Shown here piece by piece: positions 1 through 4,110 of a stretch of DNA of 6,383 nt. Origin of the DNA: Paludibacteraceae bacterium. GTDB taxonomy: Bacteria; Bacteroidota; Bacteroidia; Bacteroidales; Paludibacteraceae. Position 1 is the first letter of the stretch. The number at the start of each line of letters is the position of its first letter. The stretch covers positions 1-6,383 of the forward strand of contig CAJGDW010000088.1 in assembly GCA_904502115.1 (NCBI GenBank). The letters are read 5' to 3'. Below the pieces are notes generated by a model. That model had not been told where the DNA came from. It saw nothing but the letters and a program-made list of their open reading frames with translations, and did no database searches. Both the position numbers and the translations under genes were made by a program.

Positions 1-2
1 AT

Positions 3-341
3 GAGCAGGGTTTAATAAATATAAAGAAGTGCGTAGAAAAAAATAATAAAAATTGCGTAATTATAGGAATTCAAATCCAAGCAGGTAATGTAAGGAAAAT
101 AGTACAAGTCTACAATGGAAATGCGATAGATAAACTTGTAGATTATGGTAATTGGTGGAATGATACAGATAATGTTGGGAAATCAGAATTGCCAGATAAT
201 CTTAAGGGTAATACTTGGTATCCTGGATATTATGGTAAATTTAAAGATAGTTTTGTCTATAGACTGCTTACATGTCAAGATGATGTAACGTTGTTAGACG
301 TTTGTAAAAATTGTGCTAATTTAGTAAAAGAATCAAAATAA
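3..341 (+). CDS. 3' end of an unrecognised protein gene (5' end outside window)
   Basis: The frame is open from the first complete codon at the window edge to a TAA at 339-341, giving 112 residues with no in-frame ATG, so the start lies upstream. I do not recognise the family. The visible part has a short hydrophobic strand (CVIIGIQI), an aromatic, Gly/Asn-rich middle (GNWWNDTDN, NTWYPGYYGKF) and a C-terminal cluster of three cysteines in the pattern C-x6-C-x2-C, where the last four residues of the cluster read CKNC. Two more cysteines lie near the start. Codon use is AT-rich, as in the next gene. There is no transmembrane segment in the visible part. A structured, T-rich segment follows the stop within 5 bases and probably terminates it. 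The ATG at bases 1-3 is in another frame and stops after four codons. Confidence 0.6.
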   Translation, partial: EQGLINIKKCVEKNNKNCVIIGIQIQAGNVRKIVQVYNGNAIDKLVDYGNWWNDTDNVGKSELPDNLKGNTWYPGYYGKFKDSFVYRLLTCQDDVTLLDVCKNCANLVKESK

Positions 342-345
342 TGCG

Positions 346-400
346 AACACCGATTAAAGCTTTTAGAGTCACTTTTAAGTGTCTCGAGGTGTTTTGTATT
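346..400 (+). terminator. Probable terminator structure after the first gene
   Basis: AACACC at 346-351 pairs with GGTGTT at 388-393. Inside it, GAG-T-CACTT (366-374) pairs with AAGTG-T-CTC (377-385) around a two-base loop with one T/T mismatch. The palindrome AAAGCTTT (357-364) sits in the left bulge. The outer arm runs into a T-rich stretch (TTTTGTATTTG). The asymmetry makes this weaker than a textbook intrinsic terminator, but it sits immediately after a stop codon. Confidence 0.5.
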
Positions 401-428
401 TGTATGAAGAAAATAAAACGATAACAAT

Positions 429-1406
429 ATGAAAAAGAAATTTTTATTTTTAATGGCGTTACTGGCAGTGACGCTGTTTGCTTTGGCAGAAATGACTGTG
501 TATGTATACCAAAAAGATGGTACTAAGGTAGAATATTTAGCGGCAAATGTAGATATTATTGGGTTTGCCAATGTTTTCACCATTACTTTTGATGCAAATG
601 GTGGAGATGGTAGCATGGATGTGGTTAAGATAAAAGAAGGGGAAACTATTACGTTGCCTGACAATACTTTTACAAACGGTTCTTTAACCTTTGCTGGTTG
701 GAATACTCAAGCAGATGGTATAGGTACGGCTTATGCCGACAAGGCGAGTGCGACGCTAATAGCAAATCTAACTCTTTATGCTCAATGGGAAGCACCAAAA
801 GATACCGGCATTGCTGATGGTCATGAATGGGTAGATTTAGGTTTGCCTAGTGGTACTAAATGGGCAACCATGAATGTAGGTGCTACAACTCCACAGGGTT
901 ATGGTAACTATTATGCTTGGGGTGAAACTACAACAAAATCAACTTATAATTGGAGTACTTATAAATGGTGTAATGGAAGTTCAACAACGATGACTAAATA
1001 CTGTACTGAATCTTATCACGGTATAGTAGATAATAAAACCACACTAGATTTATCTGACGATGCAGCATACATAAATTGGGGTAGTTCTTGGCGTATGCCA
1101 ACTAAAGCAGAACTATCAGAGTTAATATCTGCTTCTTACACCACATTGACTTGGACTACACGAAGTGGGGTGAAGGGTTATAAGGTAACTTCAAAAACTA
1201 ACGGCAACTCTATTTTTTTGCCAGCCGCTGGTATTCGTAAGGGGTCAGGCAGGAACGATGTTGATTCCGACGGTTACTACTTGAGTAGTTTACTTTTTAC
1301 GGGAAGTTCGGACATCGCTTACTGCTTGTACTTCGATTCAGACGGTACGTACGGCATCACAGAACGCTGCTACGGTCAGTCTGTACGTCCTGTATTGCGC
1401 GAGTAG
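429..1406 (+). CDS. Secreted protein with InlB-type repeat and C-terminal FISUMP (Fib_succ_major) domain
   Basis: The 325-residue protein begins with a Sec signal peptide: a lysine-rich start, a hydrophobic core at 5-19, and a likely cut after ALA at 20. No lipobox cysteine is seen. Residues 22-46 are a short strand-rich segment with DGTKVEY...VDIIGF, common at the N-termini of Bacteroidetes surface proteins. Residues 50-120 are a Listeria-Bacteroides repeat (ITFDANGG ... FAGWNT ... LTLYAQW), a beta-grasp-like adhesion module. Residues 128-325 match the Fibrobacter succinogenes paralogous domain: VDLGLPSGTKWATMNVGA, YYAWGET, WRMPTKAEL, IFLPAAGIR and a terminal SVRPV. This domain resembles C-type-lectin-like DUF1566 folds. 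The protein is likely exported to the periplasm or cell surface for binding; no catalytic residues are evident. ATG 429 is chosen because the signal peptide follows directly; the leader is A-rich with no Shine-Dalgarno site, as usual in the phylum. A weak -7-like TGTATTTG lies at 395-402. The codon character changes sharply after residue ~270. Confidence 0.87.
   Translation: MKKKFLFLMALLAVTLFALAEMTVYVYQKDGTKVEYLAANVDIIGFANVFTITFDANGGDGSMDVVKIKEGETITLPDNTFTNGSLTFAGWNTQADGIGTAYADKASATLIANLTLYAQWEAPKDTGIADGHEWVDLGLPSGTKWATMNVGATTPQGYGNYYAWGETTTKSTYNWSTYKWCNGSSTTMTKYCTESYHGIVDNKTTLDLSDDAAYINWGSSWRMPTKAELSELISASYTTLTWTTRSGVKGYKVTSKTNGNSIFLPAAGIRKGSGRNDVDSDGYYLSSLLFTGSSDIAYCLYFDSDGTYGITERCYGQSVRPVLRE
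1239..1394 (+). other. Candidate hypervariable (DGR-type variable-repeat-like) C-terminal segment
   Basis: This segment covers residues 271-322 of the FISUMP protein. All six tyrosines here use TAC, against 11 TAT and 4 TAC in the preceding 270 residues. Both cysteines are TGC, whereas both earlier ones are TGT. Runs of NNC codons (GAC, ATC, TAC, TGC, TTC, GGC, CGC) are interleaved with fixed framework codons and end in the conserved GQSVRPV. NNC codons at scattered positions at the end of a C-type-lectin-like domain are what adenine-directed mutagenesis of AAC codons yields. No template repeat or reverse transcriptase lies in this window, so this is a suggestion and not a demonstrated variable repeat. 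Confidence 0.35.
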
Positions 1407-1531
1407 AATAAAAGTGCGAGTTGAGAGCAGAGGTAAATTTATTTAGCTATGCCGAGGCGAAGCCTTTTATCATGAGCGTAAGCGAATAATTTACCTTGAG
1501 CCCTCACGGGCTACCCTTCTAATACCACCAC
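1407..1531 (+). other. Structured non-coding segment downstream of the FISUMP gene
   Basis: There is no credible ORF here. AGGTAAATT at 1431-1439 pairs perfectly with AATTTACCT at 1488-1496. The stem extends to 12 bp (1441-1443 with 1485-1487) if T1440 bulges. Enclosed in it are a hairpin AGGC-GAA-GCCT (1455-1465) and a weak two-pair element with a GTAA loop (1476-1483). A separate perfect hairpin, AGCCC-TCAC-GGGCT, follows at 1499-1512. The whole reads as a multi-helix RNA (3' UTR or small RNA) ahead of the terminator. I cannot assign it to a known RNA family. Confidence 0.4.
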
Positions 1532-1557
1532 TGCGAACGCTTGAGAGGGCGTTCGCA
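1516..1557 (+). repeat. Hairpin repeat, copy 1
   Basis: CTTCTAATACCACCAC at 1516-1531 is followed by a hairpin: GCGAACGC (1533-1540), loop TTGAGAGG (1541-1548), GCGTTCGC (1549-1556). A second copy at 3589-3633 carries the same leading flank in the same orientation, but its hairpin core is reverse-complemented. The two copies lie on either side of the AbiE-type module. Confidence 0.75.
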
Positions 1558-1566
1558 TTTTTATTT
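1532..1566 (+). terminator. Rho-independent terminator of the FISUMP gene
   Basis: A perfect 9-bp stem, TGCGAACGC (1532-1540) with GCGTTCGCA (1549-1557), closes an 8-base loop. It is followed at once by TTTTTATTT on the + strand. It lies 126 bases after the FISUMP stop and faces the convergent toxin gene, whose stop is at 1581-1583. In the minus direction the stem is preceded, not followed, by an A tract read as T, so it could also act weakly on transcripts from the toxin side. Confidence 0.8.
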
Positions 1567-1580
1567 AGATATCACATGTT

Positions 1581-2648
1581 CTAGTTGAGCAATTCCTCAG
1601 TCTTATACCAATAAAAGAAAGCTTCTGGGTTGTTTAGTTTTAGTTTGTTCAATTTTGTTGAGAAGACTTTTCCTATTTTAAAATTAGCAACGTCAAGAGG
1701 AGAATTGTAGTGAGTAAGATAATCTTCTTCTAACTCTATACAAGTAGCAAGATATGCTGCTTTTGAAGCATCTACTATAGCTTCTTCTATTCTATATTGA
1801 GATTTGTACATAAATGGTTTGATGTTATTTATACCCTTTTGTAGTAAATCAAACTTTCCCTTATCTACCATTCCTCTTGTTGTAATATTTAAAGAGGTAT
1901 TTCTAATGTCTTCAATAATAGATTTTGTATCATTGGTATCTAACCCTCTATAAGCAAGCTCAATAGGTGCAATTTTTGTAAATGCATTTCTTGTAATGTA
2001 TAGATTTATTACTTTGTCAAATAATCTTCCGATATCATAAAGTTGTTTGATTATTTCTAAGGTACTTAAGTTTTCTCCTTTATAATATGGAATACCAGTA
2101 GTTTCAGGAGCAAAAGCAGTTAGTTTATCGCCAAGAATGTCACCAATGGAAGGTATGTTTACGTAGACTTGTTCTCCAATGCTTTCTATTAAATCGTGAG
2201 CAATTGCTACTCTTTCAATTCTCTCATAATGACAGTTTTCATATAAAACATCCAAAAGAATAAATGAATTCCTATTCAAATCTTCATTAAATGCCACTTT
2301 ATAAAAGAATTTAGAATGTTCTTTAGGAACTTGCTTGCCAGCTTGTTTACGTTCTATAAGTTGATAACTAATAAAACCATTATTTGCATATTCTGATAGA
2401 TATTTTTCTATATCTGTTCCAGGAGGGCACATAATATCTATATCAATGGAAAGACGATGTGTTCCTTCGTTGAACATTAACATAAGAGATGAACCGCCTT
2501 TGAAATAGAACGGGCAACCCGATGATGCAAGCATATCTAGTAATGAAAAAGCACGTATTACTTTTTCAATTAAGTTTTTATCAGAATAATTTAGTTCAAT
2601 AGATTTTGTATTAATCCACTCCGTTGTAAAACACTTTTTGTTTATCAT
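1581..2648 (-). CDS. AbiEii-type nucleotidyltransferase toxin (type IV toxin-antitoxin / abortive infection)
   Basis: The 355-residue protein belongs to the AbiEii/MenA-like branch of the polymerase-beta-type nucleotidyltransferases. Motif I is FKGGSSL at 49-55, followed by SIDIDI at 67-72, whose aspartates D69 and D71 should bind the metal. D133 in ILLDVLYE is a plausible third acidic residue. GDKLTAF (173-179) and KQLYDIGRL (201-209) fit the family's later conserved motifs. Known members modify RNA (for example by adding nucleotides to tRNA) and arrest growth, often upon phage attack; the substrate of this one is unknown. It is cytoplasmic, with no signal peptide or membrane segment. ATG 2648 is the only good start, since the next Met is residue 39, after the first helix. 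The start overlaps the upstream antitoxin gene by 38 bases, so translation is probably coupled. A purine-rich stretch (AAGAAGAAGAGGA) lies about 15 bases upstream. The gene looks full length and intact. Confidence 0.85.
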   Translation of the reverse strand: MINKKCFTTEWINTKSIELNYSDKNLIEKVIRAFSLLDMLASSGCPFYFKGGSSLMLMFNEGTHRLSIDIDIMCPPGTDIEKYLSEYANNGFISYQLIERKQAGKQVPKEHSKFFYKVAFNEDLNRNSFILLDVLYENCHYERIERVAIAHDLIESIGEQVYVNIPSIGDILGDKLTAFAPETTGIPYYKGENLSTLEIIKQLYDIGRLFDKVINLYITRNAFTKIAPIELAYRGLDTNDTKSIIEDIRNTSLNITTRGMVDKGKFDLLQKGINNIKPFMYKSQYRIEEAIVDASKAAYLATCIELEEDYLTHYNSPLDVANFKIGKVFSTKLNKLKLNNPEAFFYWYKTEELLN

Positions 2649-3333
2649 AATTAGTTAAATTTAGTCCTCTTCTTCTTGCGTATCTTTTTAGTCTTGATGG
2701 ATTTATATTGTATAATGAATGAGCAATTTCCCACATACGTTCTGCTTCCGCACCATGTAGATAATAGAATACATCGTCCTTTTGTATGTCAACCAAAATT
2801 TTTTCAATACTAGGACAGACTACGTTGTTTACAATACATAGAGGAGATTCTGTGGTTAATGGTTTTATAATGACTATATTGTCGCTGAGGTTGATGTATC
2901 TATTAAAAATATCAATAGTAGGAGTGACCCATACCGTATAGCCACAATCCTTCAGAATATTAAAGGCTGAATCCATAACACACTTATCTGTTTCTACATA
3001 GGTGACATTATTCTCTGATAAATGATGTTGTAATGAACTTAAACTTCTTCCGTTATAGATGCAAAACTTAGCAAAAGGAAGTCTTTCTTTTAAAATCTCT
3101 GCTATTTTAATTTCATTTTCTTCAATAACAGGTTTAAAAGTAGGCTTAGACGCAGGTAATTGATATTTACCTCTTGTCACTCGAACTATTTCTCCTTTTT
3201 GTATCATTCTAGCAAGGGTAACGCTTATATTGTTATGTTCAATATTACTTGAAACACAATTTAAAAGTTCATTTCTAGAGAATTCATTTCTAGAAAATGC
3301 AAAATTCAATATTAGTTCCTTATATCTGCCCAT
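2611..3333 (-). CDS. AbiEi-like winged-helix antitoxin / autorepressor
   Basis: The 240-residue protein is encoded directly upstream of the toxin and overlaps it, the usual antitoxin-first order of AbiE systems. Residues 1-60 form a winged-helix DNA-binding domain: FSRNELLNCV, then SVTLARMIQKGEIVRVTRGKYQLP, where the RGKYQLP end is the typical wing. The rest matches the general architecture of AbiEi-like proteins: a middle alpha/beta part containing SIEKILVDI (175-183), and a basic C-terminus RLKRYARRRG (214-223). In AbiE systems the antitoxin neutralises the toxin without forming a stable complex and represses its own operon by binding inverted repeats. A strong palindrome just upstream (3356-3404) suits that role. 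ATG 3333 is chosen because it precedes the winged helix and lies about 12 bases below the expected transcription start. The N-terminus carries a 15-base tandem duplication (SRNEF SRNEL). Assignment to AbiEi rests partly on context. Confidence 0.75.
   Translation of the reverse strand: MGRYKELILNFAFSRNEFSRNELLNCVSSNIEHNNISVTLARMIQKGEIVRVTRGKYQLPASKPTFKPVIEENEIKIAEILKERLPFAKFCIYNGRSLSSLQHHLSENNVTYVETDKCVMDSAFNILKDCGYTVWVTPTIDIFNRYINLSDNIVIIKPLTTESPLCIVNNVVCPSIEKILVDIQKDDVFYYLHGAEAERMWEIAHSLYNINPSRLKRYARRRGLNLTNYDKQKVFYNGVD
3268..3297 (-). repeat. 15-base in-frame tandem repeat inside the antitoxin gene
   Basis: TTCATTTCTAGA occurs at 3268-3279 and again at 3283-3294 on the + strand, a period of 15 bases. 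In the protein this gives two consecutive SRNE(F/L) units at residues 14-23, at the beginning of the winged-helix domain. Confidence 0.75.
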
Positions 3334-3350
3334 ACTCTATTACTTTTTTG

Positions 3351-3358
3351 CAAATATA
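3351..3358 (-). promoter_or_regulatory. Bacteroidetes -7 promoter element of the AbiE-type operon
   Basis: Read on the minus strand, the sequence is TATATTTG, a full match to the Bacteroidetes -7 consensus TAnnTTTG. A -33 TTTG at the expected 19-21 base distance is only approximated by a T-rich run (TTTTTATTTATTG). Transcription should start around 3345, leaving a leader of about 12 bases before the antitoxin ATG. The upstream edge of the element overlaps the palindrome by three bases. Confidence 0.55.
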
Positions 3359-3404
3359 GTACAAAAACGGCAATAAATAAAAACGATTGCCAAAAATGTA
3401 CTAT
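3356..3404. promoter_or_regulatory. Bipartite palindromic operator of the AbiE-type operon
   Basis: The left half is ATAGTACA (3356-3363), five bases, then GGCAAT (3369-3374). After 11 bases the right half mirrors it: ATTGCC (3386-3391), five bases, then TGTACTAT (3397-3404). All 14 arm positions are perfectly complementary; only the A-tract linkers (AAAAC against TTTTT read from the other side) differ. The palindrome overlaps the -7 element and spans the region RNA polymerase would cover. It is a strong candidate for the antitoxin's autoregulatory binding site. Confidence 0.65.
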
Positions 3405-3588
3405 TAAAGTAAACTCCAATCCTCGCTTAATGTTTGGTTTAAAATCTTTTAGGGAATTACTCGGTAGAAAGTTCTAATTAGAAATCACAGACTAAAAATT
3501 AAACATGGGCGGCAGCAGAACTACCAAATTATCGATTAAGAGCTGATACAAAGATAGTGAAAAATGATGAGATTTACAAAAACAAAAT
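3405..3588. other. Non-coding stretch upstream of the AbiE-type operon
   Basis: No credible ORF or RNA gene is seen. The longest ATG frame I noticed (from 3505, +) is 13 codons. The only notable element is a perfect 12-bp palindrome, TTCTAATTAGAA, at 3472-3483. The rest is AT-rich and unremarkable. Confidence 0.5.
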
Positions 3589-3633
3589 CTTCTAATAATA
3601 CCACCACAGCGAACGCCCTCTCAAGCATTCGCA
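3589..3633 (+). repeat. Hairpin repeat, copy 2 (core inverted relative to flank)
   Basis: The flank CTTCTAATAATACCACCAC (3589-3607) equals that of copy 1 apart from a 3-base ATA insertion. The hairpin is GCGAACGC (3609-3616), loop CCTCTCAA (3617-3624), GCATTCGC (3625-3632). The loop is the exact reverse complement of the copy 1 loop. The 26-base core matches the reverse complement of copy 1 at 24 positions. No T tract follows on either strand, so this copy is a poor terminator. It begins about 22 bases beyond the stop of the minus-strand frame that ends at 3655. Confidence 0.75.
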
Positions 3634-3654
3634 GGGTCGTTTATGCGGGGAATC

Positions 3655-3876
3655 TTATTGATTTAGTCTTCGCTTAAAGGCGATGGCGATGTTTTTTCTG
3701 GCAAAATCATTTACAGATACAAAGGTGGTTTTTTGTTTAAGTTCTTCAAATGTCATGCTTAAAAGTAGTTTTGCCAGACATTCATCTGCAAAGGAGTTTG
3801 ATACAACATCATTTGGGTCTATATCCTTGTTTGAATGTAGTTCAAAGTAAACAATAGTGCCTTGCTGTCTTTCCAA
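3655..3876 (-). CDS. Unrecognised short ORF, possibly a gene remnant
   Basis: The frame is open from 3903 to a TAA at 3655-3657, 82 codons, with no ATG. The only start-like codon is TTG at 3876, which abuts an AAAAGG and so has no room for a ribosome site. From that TTG it would give 73 residues. The sequence looks protein-like, not random: a beta stretch GTIVYFELHSN, a run of acidic residues (KDIDPNDVV), a helix FADECLAKLLLSM, then FEELKQKT and a basic end AFKRRLNQ. I recognise no family. It follows, in the same reading frame and after only one stop codon, the ATPase-like C-terminus at 4020-3904. Lack of a start, promoter or terminator suggests the 3' remnant of a larger gene, although a short TTG-initiated gene cannot be excluded. 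Confidence 0.35.
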   Translation of the reverse strand: MERQQGTIVYFELHSNKDIDPNDVVSNSFADECLAKLLLSMTFEELKQKTTFVSVNDFARKNIAIAFKRRLNQ

Positions 3877-3903
3877 CCTTTTGATATGGTAAATCCTACA
3901 AGA

Positions 3904-4020
3904 TTACTCTTTGAACAAATCGTCTAAGGTGATTTCTGATTGTATAAGTCCAGAGTATTTGTTTTCTCTTAAACCAAATGTGGTGATAAAAGTAGGGAAA
4001 ATAGAATATTTTATGCAAAT
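3904..4020 (-). pseudogene. C-terminal remnant of an AAA-type ATPase-like protein
   Basis: This minus-strand frame has no ATG and encodes 38 residues ending at the TAA 3904-3906. The segment FITTFGLRENKYSGLIQSEI followed by TLDDLFKE resembles, from memory, the C-terminal end of a widespread Bacteroidetes ATP-binding protein family (archaeal-ATPase-like). Those typically finish with a TTFGL..N.YS..VQ....LD.LF pattern. The ATPase domains are absent: the frame stays open only to a TAG near 4083, and mfd begins just beyond. If the resemblance is right, this is the tail left by a deletion. The family call needs a database search. Confidence 0.4.
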
Positions 4021-4102
4021 TCCGCCCTGTTTCAGCGGATATCTTTGAGTCGCTCTTTTGTAGCTCAAGGGTTGGACCTATAGGCGTTAAGTTGCGATGA
4101 TA
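4021..4102. other. Spacer between mfd and the decayed region, with small inverted repeats
   Basis: No gene is seen. TCCGC (4021-4025) pairs with GCGGA (4035-4039), CCTATAGG (4077-4084) is self-complementary, and TTGAG/CTCAA can pair over a 14-base loop within 4044-4069. None is followed by a T tract on the minus strand, so no convincing mfd terminator can be named. Confidence 0.35.
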
Positions 4103-4110
4103 TCATTGCA
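4093..4110. repeat. 18-bp near-perfect palindrome across the mfd stop codon
   Basis: The layout is TGC, one mismatch, ATGATATCAT (4097-4106), one mismatch, GCA. The mfd TGA (4103-4105 on the minus strand) lies inside the palindrome's centre. Confidence 0.5.

Noticed and set aside
1..15. ATG at the first base as a gene start
   Set aside because: It reads four codons and then TAA; the real open frame here is the one starting at base 3.
275..664. 129-codon minus-strand frame
   Set aside because: It lies antisense to the first gene's end and the signal peptide and repeat domain of the FISUMP gene; composition is low-complexity and it has no family resemblance.
1407..1580. DGR template repeat directly downstream of the putative variable segment
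   Set aside because: The segment shares no alignable sequence with 1239-1394; any template must lie outside the window.
3505..3546. Small plus-strand ORF starting ATGGGCGGC
   Set aside because: Only 13 codons, with no ribosome site or conservation evidence.
1516..3633. CRISPR array or transposon ends
   Set aside because: Only two copies of the hairpin repeat 2 kb apart, no regular spacers, no transposase between them and no target-site duplication.
4021..4102. tRNA-like look of GTAGCTCAAGGGTTGGACC
   Set aside because: No acceptor stem, anticodon arm or T-loop GTTC can be arranged around it.
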